Shown: positions 52,959 to 64,000 of the stretch, piece after piece
How positions within the stretch are numbered: the stretch's first letter is position 1
Layout of the letters: every line of letters starts with the position of its first letter
Source: Synchiropus splendidus
Taxonomy: Eukaryota; Chordata; Actinopteri; Syngnathiformes; Callionymidae
Direction: 5' to 3'
Assembly (NCBI RefSeq): GCF_027744825.2
Contig: NC_071345.1
Span: forward strand, 8,453,501 to 8,517,500
Length of the DNA stretch: 64,000 bases
Notes under the pieces: generated by a model
What the model was told of the DNA's origin: nothing
Database searches by the model: none
Seen by the model: the letters and a program-made list of their open reading frames with translations, nothing else
Made by a program: the position numbers and the translations under genes

Positions 52959-53009
52959 TTATTTTCCGGACAGATAAAATCAGATGATCACATAACCTCC
53001 ATGGTGGAG
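52959..53009 (+). CDS. sesn1: Possible extra 17-codon sesn1 exon
   Basis: A 51-base stretch begins after TGTTTTGCAG and ends before GTAAGAAT, both good splice sites. It stays in frame with the preceding exon and encodes LFSGQIKSDDHITSMVE. In remembered human SESN1 the preceding exon joins straight to the ELGIRIPRPLG exon, so this would be an insertion or alternative exon. A chance pair of sites is a real possibility. Confidence 0.3.
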
Positions 53010-54605
53010 GTAAGAATCCTGTCATAAAGTCGGCTCTGTGACTTTATTGGTTGCTGTCAGATGACTGACTCAGAAGCAGATCTCCGGTCATACTCAGAAA
53101 GGCTCCTCATTAGAGGTGAAGAAAACAGCACTGAAGTTCAACCCATTATGGAGCACAGAGTGATGGGAACTGAGCTTCATGACAATTCCTCCTCTACAGT
53201 CCTCCAGATGAAGGTCAGACAAATGCGCATCTTTTCTGAGGTTTGCTGAGCTCCGTCCCTCTGACATCCAAGTCAGGCCCAATACTCAAACTACACTTGT
53301 CACTTTTGGCAGGCCGGAGTGTGGACACATGCAATATTGCTGTTTCTGGGAAAACAGAGTCAAAGTCCAGTTCGAGACAGCGACATGAATTCATAGAATG
53401 TTTCAAACTCTCTCTGGCAGTGGCAGGAAGTTTGCTCTTCAGTGCAGGAATGTGTTGTTACTGAACTGTTTGCATGTATGTGGTGTGTTTTCCTGCATGC
53501 CTCCAGCTGTGTGCACTGCTGTCCTGACAGTCTTGTGGTCGGGACAGATCTGCTGGATTATGTTAGATCTCTGCCAGTGAATGTTTGAACCGGGTCAGAC
53601 AAATTGCATGGTGAGGGGGTCGAGGGAAAGCAGCAGCAGCAGCAGTGACCTTTGGCCCAGTAATTGTACAGTGAAGCAATGGAGGATGTGGTAGAAACAT
53701 AAAGCTGTGGATTTTCAGCTGACTTGAGATGTATTAACTAGTTAAAGCGACATTTTCACTGACTTCGCAACTCTCACTTGTTGGTTTTGGCTATGGTGTT
53801 TCTGATAGTGTCAGTGATAACGTCGGATTACTGAGAACATGTCTTCTGTGCTTTCAAAGCATTTTCAATGCTCATTTCTATCTGCAGAATGAATTAATCT
53901 ACTGTTCTTTTCAACAGGTCTGTAGGGAATTACAACCTTTGATTTAAATATGAATCTGAGTACTTGTTCGTGGTTAAATGCGTTGTGCATCAAAGAAGCT
54001 CGGGAAAACAGAGGCAGGAAGGAGGTTCTCTGAGGAAGCTCGGGAGGGAATATATAACTCAGCAGTCATCACAGACTGCAACAGATTGGGGAGGATAACG
54101 CAGGGAATCTTGACTCAGAAATATGTCATAGAAAGCCTCCTTTCAGTTTTGGCTACAAGTTTGTTTCACTCATTGTTCACTAGTCTTCATTTATTAAAAG
54201 ATCGTGAATTTATGAATTATGGCAGTAATGTGGTGGCACACCATGTAACACACCTTTACGGTTGAGTTCCAATTATGAAGGGCTGTTCCACTTTTGATGT
54301 CTTTCCCAACCAAGGTTGGAGACAAGCTGCAGTGTTAATATTCACATAAAGTACTATGTGAATAAGATTACTCAGCAAGCTTCCATTCCTAACTGACTTA
54401 TCATGTATTTGCAACACATCTTTTTATCTCATCACAATTTTCACTCAAGCTCCTCATCTCTCCTTACTTCATTGCACTGAGGTTGAACTTCAAGCTTGAA
54501 TGACTGACCAGTGGTCGCCAACCATTTTTGCTATCCAACTGAAGAGGAACGTTGGCCGTCAATATATGCGACAAACTTCATAATTTAGTATGACAAATAT
54601 TACAT

Positions 54606-54950
54606 CAGATGTCTTTTATTTGTCCCACACTGGTGAAATTCAATGTGTCACAGCTGCAACAGGCAATGACAACAAAGACATTAAAGATACACAACAAACA
54701 TCAAAGACGTTCACTAAGCGTCTGCATACATGAACACACAAAGCTACAGAAATCCCGGCAGTGAAGTCACAGGCTATCAAACAACACGACAACAAATAAA
54801 TGTATACATAAAAGGAAACTAATAACTGTGCCTGAGAGAAATGTACAATGATTCCCATCCATCCACCTGGCAAATATATACAACCCACTGTTCTCAAGCT
54901 TAAACAGATGGAGGAAAGCATCTCGGAAGGCAATTCATTGGTTTAGATGG
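54606..54950 (-). mobile_element. Probable non-LTR retrotransposon 3' region, minus orientation
   Basis: On the minus strand the end reads GAATTTCACCAGTGTGGGAC then AAATAAAAGA, like the GGAATTTCCCCACTGTGGGA...AATAAA tail of L2-type LINE copies. The sequence further in is unassigned and its limit is approximate. Confidence 0.4.
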
Positions 54951-56699
54951 TGCACTGCCTCTATGTTGGAATTGAGTGATTCAGAAACACATTTTAACCA
55001 GACAAACCTGATCCTTATGTATTATAGCCAGTTGTTAATCATTATAAAATACTTATTAGTATCTTGTATATTGCACTGTAGGAAGCGAACTATGAGTTTA
55101 TCTCACTGAACTACCATTGATTATTGAGTAAGAACGGATTTATTAATGGTATTTATCATAGGTATTCCCCTCGTTAAAGGTCTTATCCAAAGGGAATGTG
55201 AGATCCACCTGTCAAACAAGAAAACTGCTATGAATTCCACGCATCACATTATCATACTGTCATACTATTATTTCTCAACCTTGGATTGTTTGTGTCCCAT
55301 CTCTCGTCTGTCTTGTCATAGTCTGGGTACTAGATTTTTTTCCTGGTGTCTGAGAGCACTTTTCCTGCATCTTCACTTCAAACACCAACATTAGAGACAT
55401 TCCTTTTTTTTCTCCTTTTTATCATGTCTCCGTTTCCGCCCCACTCCATTTGTAGTGTCGTGTTCTGTCTTCATTGTAATACAATCATAGTAATATTGTT
55501 ATTGTGACTGAAGGACATTTTTGTGGAAATTTTATCTGACTGAAAACCTTTTTCCTGATTTCGTTTTTCATCATCCGAGCATGGAAAGAAAGCACAGCTC
55601 ATTTTTTGATCCCACAAGCGAGACAAACCCCCACCATCTAACCATCGCACTAGGCTTTCGCCTGCAGATTTGGGAAGACTAGAGAGAAAAGGGGGGTCGT
55701 GTGGAACTAGGTCACTCACAATCCTGGTGTTGGTCTGACTTTCAGATGAAAGTGAATTGTGAAATTGAAATTACGACATTTAGAAGTGATATTTTATCTG
55801 TAGCGTGCATCTAGAATAATCTGTATTTTATTAAGTTTTGTATGTGTGAGAAAAGGGTGGGTGCAAGTTTGGAGAGTGTGAGCAGTTGTCATGGTACCAG
55901 TGGCATGAGGTGCCATAGTGAGGAGGGGGTTGGTTGGCACTGGAGTAGAGGGGAAGACAGTTTTAGATGAGATTGGGGCGAGATTCCACTGATAAACAGG
56001 TAAAGTCAAGTTAAAATACAGTAAATAAGACGGGGGAAATAACTGGGAGCCGCTTGGCTGAAGGAGTCGGAACGCACATATCAGGATTCAAGTGGAAAAC
56101 TACCAGAAGCCTTGTTTTCCTCAGTGTTCTCGCTCTGGAGCTCAGCCTTGCTCTGAACCTGAATCACTTCATCGTCATGTAATCCTATTCCTCATGAATG
56201 TCTTGTCACCATACCAGAGATTGATCGAGTCCACCCCCAGTTGTCTCCCAGCTGGCCCGGCACACATTGCAAGACTCGGCTCGCCTCACCCACACACCCT
56301 GGTTCTGCAGGGGGAGGAGGGGTTGGCGGACAACAGTTGCACAAAGAGCTTTTGCTGGGTGGGAAGTAAGACAAACAAACAGTAAAGAGAAATGAACAAA
56401 CGGACCTGAGGTGCGGGGTGTCACATCACTCATTCTGCCTGGTGGAGCAGGACTCACATGGAGTGTTCGTTTAGAAAAACTAGGTGTGTAAAATAAGTGT
56501 CCTACTTTAAGCTCCTTTTCAATCTCTGTGTGGACAATATGGTCACATGATAATACAAACAAACCCGCTGAACAGCACCACAATCAAAGCACTTTTAAGT
56601 TTCCTTGAATTGCATTGTGTTGAAGCTTCAGAGAGCATTTGACAGAAAACTGAATAGAGCTACATGTTTTACCAAATTCGGAGCAGTGTTCGGGGGAAT

Positions 56700-56753
56700 G
56701 CTGCGTCCGCGACCCGACCCCGGATAAGCGGTAGAAGAAGGTGAAGGTGAAGG
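56700..56753 (+). repeat. Fish dispersed repeat tail with (GGTGAA)n
   Basis: GTCCGCGACCCGACCCCGGA then TAAGCGGTAGAAGAAGGTGA is a diverged copy of the common fish repeat end CCGCGACCC...GGATAAGCGGTTAGAAGATG, followed by three GGTGAA-like units. Confidence 0.55.
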
Positions 56754-59700
56754 TTTTACCAAATCTGAATTTATCGGCAACAAACTAAATCATGCATTAC
56801 GATCGCTTATTTGTCGCAGCTCAAGCCTTGACCTGACCTCGACACCACTTTAACCGATGTACATGTTTTATATCCACTAGGCGGGAGGTAAAATATTGAA
56901 ACACCTGAAATATTTACTCATTTTCTATCTGCTGCTTCGCTTTCACCTATCCAATTCCTCCTTAGATCTCTGCAAAATATCTTGGTATAGTTAAGTGGTC
57001 ATGTCAAAATAGATTTTATTATTATTTGTTCAAAGAAGTTGAGGTCCTTTATGGTGTGGTGCTCATTTATTGCGTCATAAATTTGTTTATTGGGAGGATA
57101 AAATAGACTGAAACAAACTGATTGCATCACATTTTTATATTATGATCTTTAATTGAATGAAGTGCATTCTAAATCTCAAGTTCTGATACGCGCTTGTGAT
57201 CGTGCTGGTGAGCTGCAGTTCACCGATATGGTCGCAAGAGGTCACTGTTTACACGCTTGTCATCCTCATTCTCACTGTGGTTGTTGGGGGTGGGGGGGGG
57301 AAGCATTTTCCATGCTGTAAACCGCATGCATGCAATGCTGCACATGATTTTAATATTTTCCTCTTGCCCCGGTCACCGGGCTGCCGTCCAGTTCTCGGGT
57401 GTGTGTGTTTGTGCACTTGACATTTCCTATGTGTTTACGTCTATAAGTGTGTTGATATGGCTGTCTTTGAGTTGGTTCCAGCGTGTGTATTTACATGCCT
57501 TGAAAGATTTATAGCCGAGAGCATACAGGATTTACAGGCATCCGAGGATCAGGTCACAAAGCATGAATAGCGCTGTGGCTGCACTCCAGGCTTCAAACTG
57601 AGGGAGCCCCTATTAGGATAGAAACCACACCGGCTCAACACTGGGCTTAAAGGGCTAAAATACCCAGTAAAATAATCTGCAATACTTGGCTTGTCCGTCT
57701 GTAATCAGCAAGTATTGGGATTGAATTGAATCCAAGTAAATATTACGATTCCTGATGTGATAAGATGATGAAAGACGTTGTCCTTCAGTAGTACTGAATT
57801 AACACACATACAATTTTAAAGACGGTTGGCTGGTCACCCTCATCAAAAGACTACTGACTGTATAGATGTATGAAACCGATGAGCTTATATTTGAACTTTG
57901 CTGTGTCAGCACCTGATGGATTGGGCATCATTGTGTGTCGACTCTGGCCCTCGCCGCGTTGGCTCAGGCCACAGTGTTGTTTCAGCGTGTGTGCTATTGT
58001 TTCAGGCCCAGTGTGGACCGGTCTAAGGTATTGTGCTCTCTTCTCGGGTGTATTGTCCCGGGCTGATGTGTGTATGGATGTTTATGTTACAGCCTGGTTT
58101 GTCAGATTCACGCTGTGGGACCTCCGTGTTCCCACAGTCGTTGACCTCTGACCTCTGCTGCAAAGCCAGGCCCAAGTGTCAGTGTGTGTGTGTGGTAGAC
58201 AGAGTGATTGACACACACAGTGTTTGGGAGTACTGTGGGAGTGTGTCTGCTGAAAACAGTTTACTTAAAGAAACTATATTATGTTTAGTTTTACATGAAG
58301 AAATACGAAATAATTGTTCTATAACATTAGTGCTATGATGACAGTCTTATAGACGAGAGAAGCATTGGGTAGTGATGTTTGCAGATGGGGTGATCTGTTA
58401 GTGATAAAGATACTGAGGCTGCTGTTAGGAATGGACGTATATCAGTATTGAGAAGCAAGAAAAGAGTGTCATTGTGATAAGGTTTATGTATTAAAATCTG
58501 TTTTTTTTTCCTTCTGTTAAGAGTGAGACTTGGTTTTTATCGGCACAGCAGAAGAGACAAACTGAAGCGCAGATAGTTCTGATAGTTCTATCTAGAGCTT
58601 GATATCACAATTGTAGTCCAAGGACTTTTGGTCAAATGATATTTCAGCAATTTTTTAACGCAACGGTTCCACATCTGAGTTGAAAGAAGTTCAAAATGTG
58701 CTGAGTCAGGTTTAATCCATCCATATCTGTATTGATACTGATTCATCTATATTTATTCAGTCACGCAACACAAGGCTCACTGCACAGACAGACAAATTCA
58801 CACCCTTTCAAATCAGCATACCCCCCCCCCCAAAAAAAGTCACAACTCACTCCACGTGTTTCCTTTGAGGTCAATGTCCTCTCAAGAGCGACGGTTGCCA
58901 TGAGATGCCCACCATTAACCAGTTATCACACCTATGCGGTATTTGTGGGTGCACAGCAGACAAATGTCACAAGGCTTTAAATTTTGTGACGCTATAAAAC
59001 ACCAGAAACCTGTTGTTTGGTGGCTTTGCACACTGGTGCACTGCACAAGACTCACGTGTTGAAGAGGAAACGCTGTATGTTCCTATTTTTCAGAGGTGAA
59101 CAGTTCAGCCAAAGCTGAATAAAGAACAGAAACCTCAACTCAGAGCTTCCTTGTTGTCTCCTGATGCATCTTGTGCATTTGGACACCGTGTCCTACAAGT
59201 GGTGACATCACCAATGTAGATGTTGGACCTCCACCACACCTATCAAATAATCTAGTATTACCTCACTGCGCTCCTCTTTGACAGCTGTGCAAGACTGGTT
59301 TTCAAGAAGTCATTTATCACCTTTAGACGGCTATCTGGCCTCAGCAATGAATCTCAACTCATGAATGTTTTGATACCGGCTGCGCCAGCAGAGGCGTGGC
59401 CATAATCTCCTTGTTATTGAACATAGTTGGAATACTGTATCTGTTTACTTAATGATTTCATAAGATGTTTGTCACCATCTTGAGGACTGCGAGTCCTCAG
59501 GGGCCTTGAACAGACGCACTAGCATGACCATAAACCATGGTGAACAAAGGTGAAATAAACAGTCACTTTCTCCGGTAGTGTATAATGTCAGTCATGAGAT
59601 TCATGTGTCCTTGCTGCAGAAAACATCAAGCGTAAAGGATTATCGAGACCTCGCTATACTGTTATTAGCCATAAGCAGGAGGCCTCTGGTTAAAAAGTAT

Positions 59701-60597
59701 AATCTCTAGGCCGCATTAGAAAGAGATCTAAACAGGAGACACTGTTTGGAAACAAAGAAATCCATTGTTTTCTGAGCTTTGGAATGAAGACAGTTTAAAC
59801 TCATAAGAAAACAGAAGCTTTCTTGACAAGTGTTTTTCGTCTCTCGGAGCATTCAGTTAACCCATGTGACACACATTAACGCTTCAATGATGTTCTCAGC
59901 CTGCTTTTTTCCGACCACTGAGGACTTCGTGTCTGTTGTGAGAAAGGATTCCTTCATGACCCACATCAGCGTGTTTTGGCACTGGCTTCCCTCGGGATAT
60001 CAATCAGCGACAAGCTCTGCGGCGTTCATTGGCTTGTTTTGAGGGAGTGTCGGCGGCCCGTCGGCTGACTTCTGGTGACTTGACGTCAGGAAAGGAGGGG
60101 GAGAAAGGAAGGAACTGTAAAGACTGTATATCTTGTACAGAACAGAGGCTGGTGTGATGTCAGGACAGAAAACAAATAAGTGGTGATTGGTGACTTATGT
60201 AACAACTTCCTGTACTGCTGCTCTGCATGGCATCAATCATTAACTCAAGGTTGTACCCCACTGAGCAGAAATAGTACATCAATGTTTGAATATTATCCAT
60301 AATGAAATGTATCGAGGCCAAGAACAGGCTAATCCAGCGTTGTCACAAATGTTTAACAGCAGTTAGCCTTAGTTTTCCCAAGAAAATCTGCATCTTAAAA
60401 ACAGCAAACAACAAGAGTGATTATTTTGTTTAAGTGCATGTTCAAGTGTAGAAAACAAACAGATTATTTCTACCAGTTGTCATGCATCTGGGAGAGACTC
60501 AAATTAGAGCCGCTGCTCATCTGCCTTAAGAGAAGCTAAAAGTCTTTTAGTACATATGTCTCATTTAGGTTGAATGAACCTTGAGTCTCTTCAAATG

Positions 60598-60720
60598 GGG
60601 GAGGCCCAGGGGCAGACCCGGCGCCTCCTCTGGGGGGTTATGCCTCTTGGTTGACCTGGGCACACTGTTGTATTTCCCCTAAAGAGCTGGAGGTTTCTGC
60701 ATAGTGGCCAGTCCCTGGAT
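60598..60720 (+). mobile_element. Diverged LINE ORF2 C-terminal fragment
   Basis: The sequence resembles the stretch encoding GRPRTRWRDYVSRLAWERLG in fish non-LTR elements (GGCAGACCC...CTATGTCTC...GGCCTGGG), here with several indels so no frame is kept. Only about 120 bases are recognisable. Confidence 0.4.
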
Positions 60721-63227
60721 TATAGCTTTATTTCATTTCTAACCTATAGCTAGTCAATGATGCTTCTGTTTCCCATATGCAGGCTAGCATGTCTCTCCTC
60801 ATGGGTCAGCACAACGTCCCAAACAAGAGAACAACATGTGTTGCTGTGAAGCTTCTAACCGTCGCCGAAGTTCTGAACACAGGTGTATATGTAGGCTCAT
60901 CCGAGCGAGACTGCTGTCTAAACAAGTTGTCATCACTCCTTTGACTCGTTTGTTGTCAAAAAAGAAGCTGCATATGTGCTTCAATCCGCTTCTGGAACAC
61001 ACCGCTGTGTCGTTCTTTCCTATGAAAACATAAGCATCTTACTTGAGCAGGTATTTTATTACTACACGCTGATGTTTGCCAAGGACTTCTGTTTGAGAAG
61101 AAACTGGTCTGCTGCTGAAATAACAGATTATTACGCAATTGATCATTGCTGAAATTTGGCAATGACTTCCTTGATAGGATTGTTTTTCAACTCCAGCAGC
61201 AGCCTACTGGTGTGTCTGATGTAAAGCATTACTGTTGTTGATCATAATGTTTGTTTGTTTCACTACTAGTTTGTCTTTCCTTAACAGTGTATAATGAGTC
61301 CAACACTTGTCCAACTCTGTCAATCATGATAAAGACTGTGTGGCGCTTCAGACACGTGACCTCTCTGCTGTCCAGAGTCTGCTCCGTGGCTTTATGAGAC
61401 ACCGTCAGAGATGACCGCATGCCACATCTACAGTACCTTTACTGGGTCTTTAATATATGTACATGTAGAGAGAGGTGTTACTCTACTGAGCTGCCAATTT
61501 TTGCCAAATAAAACTCATTTTCGCAACTTTGTGAGTGTTGTTGCAGCCACTTAATAAGTTCTACAGTCATATTATCTTCTGGAAACCCATTCAATCCTGA
61601 TGTTACCCATCCTTAGAAATCCACTTTTTAAAAGCCACTTGCTACAGTAATGACTTTGGTAAAACCGGATGTGAACAAGAACGTTTTTTGTACCGCCAGC
61701 CATGCATCTATAGAGAAGTTGTGACGTTACCTTAGGTCAGAGGGGGCCCAGGCTGGATTGACTTTATGAAACACTCTGAACACTTAAATCAGTATTAGTC
61801 GATGATGTATCATCATCTGGCAGAAAGACTTACTTCAACTAAGAGACAGCAGGCTCTGCATCCTCTAAGAGTACATAAACAACTGTCCTTTTATGTTCCT
61901 GCAATATGTCTTATACTTAGTTTGTGTTTGCTTGTTTACTGGTATCATCCGTGACTTGTTTTACCAGTCATCTTAAACCACTGTGTGTGTGTGTTTGAAG
62001 AAAGACATGTGAATGTTGTTTATGTCGGAGAGACAAAGTCTGGTGTGTTTGAGGGAGAGGGAGGGAAATGGAGATAAAGAGCATGCGAATTCTGTGCACA
62101 GTCAAGTTGAGTGTGTACGCCTGTGCACATACAGTGGTCACAGACACACACTGAATTTGAGATTAGCCCCCACCTAATTGCAGGGAAGCACTCAGAGCCT
62201 ATTAATGCCTGACCTGACCTCCTCTTTATACCCTCCATCCATCACCCTGAAGAAAACACAGCGAGCAGCAAAACAACAACTGCCGTTAACAGAAGCGGAG
62301 ACGGCCAGCGCTCTGATTGGCTCTCATGCTCCATCTGGAGGAGCCCCAATTGGCCGGGGAGGGACACACCTCCGGGTTCTGTTTATGTGCTGCCAAAAAG
62401 CGAGGAAGGGGTGGTGGTCCTGCAAGAGGATATCGGGGTGGGGTAAGACTGCAATGAGGTTAAAGTGGGGGGAGAGTGTGATTGTGCAAAAAATAGAGGA
62501 AAACATTTGCAAGAGGAGGAGGGTGTTACATGAGAACATTGGATGGTCTCCAAAATCTTCTAGGAAAGGAGGATGTTTGTTTGCTTTCTTTGGTGTGTGT
62601 TGTGGTGGTGTGCTAAGCTTTCAATGACAAACCTTTTTTAGTGAGCCGAGCACTGCCAGAAAGTTGACCAATAACTGCCAGGGATAAAGGAGACTTGTTC
62701 ATTTCTGTCACTGCTGTTAAGATTCCACACGCAGCAGTCGTGCTTTTCATACACCAGTATAGAGGAGAAGTATTTGTTTACTGTCAGCCGACGTGATAAC
62801 ACCCAACACGTTGTGTAACCTGTAGCTGCTCCTCTCCGCAGACGTCCTGTATCATGACCTCACACACCAAAATGAGAAGGAGCTTGGGATGTTTACGTCT
62901 TCTCACAGACGTACAGAACATTCTGTGGATTTTTCTGGGGGTGAAATGCTTGCCTGTAGGTTGTACAGTGGTACTTAAAACCCATAAGCAACGGTCACAA
63001 ACCTAGTCCTGTTTATTAGTGGTTGTTGCATAAGCTTCATTGTGCTGTCCATTGTAATTATATGAAGAAAATAATCAACCACCCAGCAGAAAATTGATTA
63101 TGTTTGCACCTCTGTGAATATGAAGGACTTGGCAATTTCTTCGTTGGGATTGTAACCAAAATATGTATGAAGTCCTGATGTGCAAGTCAACAAAATTATT
63201 TCATGAATAAATGCAATAATAATTTAG

Positions 63228-63286
<59 letters not shown>
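63228..63286. repeat. (TA)n followed by a poly-T run
   Basis: About 20 TA units run into 17 T residues, within the sesn1 intron. Confidence 0.95.
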
Positions 63287-64000
63287 CGCTGAATAGCTGG
63301 TGCCATGGCTATGTAATACAAAACAATGAGACGCCTCCTACTGGTGGAAAATCAAAGTTGAACCGTTTCTGTTCAACGCTTCATTTATTAAAGTTTATGA
63401 AGTGTCTTACAACTTAACATTGCTGGACTACCGTCTGGATAGGTTTTATTAAATATCCCCCTGTTGTTTGACCGGCAGCTTTCACGCTGGGAGAAACTCG
63501 TGAGGGAAATTTGTCCACCTCATTTTGTTAGGGCTTCTCTCTGTTTACATGATCATGGTCAGAACCAGATTTGTACTTGTCATGAAAACTGAGTCATCTG
63601 CTCTTTGTTTACCAACTGGTCGCTCGGAGGCATTAGTGACCTCTTGGCCAGTGGAGAGTAACTAATGCATGGGTGGCTGACTTACTTACACCCTTCCGAG
63701 TGTAATGTGACCACAGCTGTGTGTGTGGGGTGGAATCTAGGAACCCGTGGAGTTTTAATTCACTGTTGCATCACCCGAGCTCCCCTTCATCACACAGCGA
63801 TTGTCTACTTATGTCACATTTGTTTGTCCTCACTCTCCAGGTTAATGCATTTCACTCAACCGCTCCATTGTTGATATCGAAACAGCAGCTTGGACTGCGT
63901 TTACCTTGCTTCTAGTCAGGAGAGCTCAAAGAAAGCAGCCGTTGTGTTTCAGCCAGAAATAAATAACTCCTCTGATTAGGTAAGAGTCGCATTAATGGGT

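Larger units (their letters stand above)
50189..64000 (+). other. sesn1: sesn1 intronic sequence to the right edge
   Basis: About 13.8 kb follow the first coding exon with no conserved sesn1 exon. I list a doubtful 17-codon exon and several repeat fragments separately. A perfect p53 half-site (GAACATGTCT) lies at 53,835-53,844 without a clear partner. Around 62,315-62,352 two CCAAT-box cores (ATTGG) lie about 35 bp apart in a GC-richer patch. Confidence 0.5.

Noticed and set aside
53835..53844. p53 response element in sesn1
   Set aside because: One perfect half-site (GAACATGTCT) is present, but no second half-site within the usual spacing was seen. SESN1 being a p53 target made it tempting.
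54640..54933. 97-codon minus-strand frame
   Set aside because: It sits in sequence with a LINE-like 3' tail and resembles no protein I know.

Overview
This window is vertebrate nuclear DNA, almost certainly from a ray-finned (teleost) fish. Genes are split by GT-AG introns, intergenic gaps are short, and the dispersed repeats (fish-type L1 and other non-LTR fragments, hAT-type non-autonomous elements, AC/AT microsatellites) are those usual in teleosts. There are no bacterial features. I found nine genes by reading splice sites and matching remembered protein families. No alignment could be run.

Layout, left to right. 1-9,290: 5' end of tulp4 on the minus strand (first coding exon, an upstream untranslated exon and a promoter with a CLEAR-type E-box and a CRE); the rest of the gene lies off the left edge. 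10,020-11,446: complete mrps10 (+), 7 exons. 14,086-16,700: an unrecognised five-coding-exon gene (-) for a 207-residue Pro/Gly/Arg/Met-rich protein with a long inferred 3' UTR that ends almost against mrps10. 17,692-18,144: single-exon msgn1 (-). 20,441-26,806: complete gen1 (-), 13 coding exons, all seven nuclease acidic residues present, with a 5'-truncated L1 in intron 2. 27,817-29,536: complete ppil6 (+), head-to-head with gen1. 31,449-38,145: complete cd164 (+) with a roughly 2.3 kb 3' UTR. 42,066-45,327: complete cep57l1 (-), 11 coding exons. 47,300-64,000: 5' part of sesn1 (+), whose body lies beyond the right edge.

ppil6-cd164-cep57l1-sesn1 keeps the order and relative orientation remembered for human 6q21, and gen1-msgn1 keeps that of human 2p24. 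tulp4 and mrps10 map elsewhere on human chromosome 6. The window therefore joins several ancestral blocks. The genes do not form one pathway: they cover mitochondrial translation (mrps10), paraxial mesoderm specification (msgn1), Holliday junction resolution (gen1), a ciliated-cell-associated cyclophilin-like protein (ppil6), a lysosomal/surface sialomucin (cd164), a centrosomal protein (cep57l1) and an mTORC1/stress regulator (sesn1).

I saw no gene cluster or mobile system that looks like an undescribed biological system. The best leads are local: a textbook CDE-CHR element in the gen1 promoter facing an RFX X-box on the ppil6 side, two GC-AG introns in adjacent genes, an L1 inserted about 30 nt from the gen1 intron 2 acceptor, the uncharacterised Pro/Gly-rich gene, and a possible extra 17-codon sesn1 exon.
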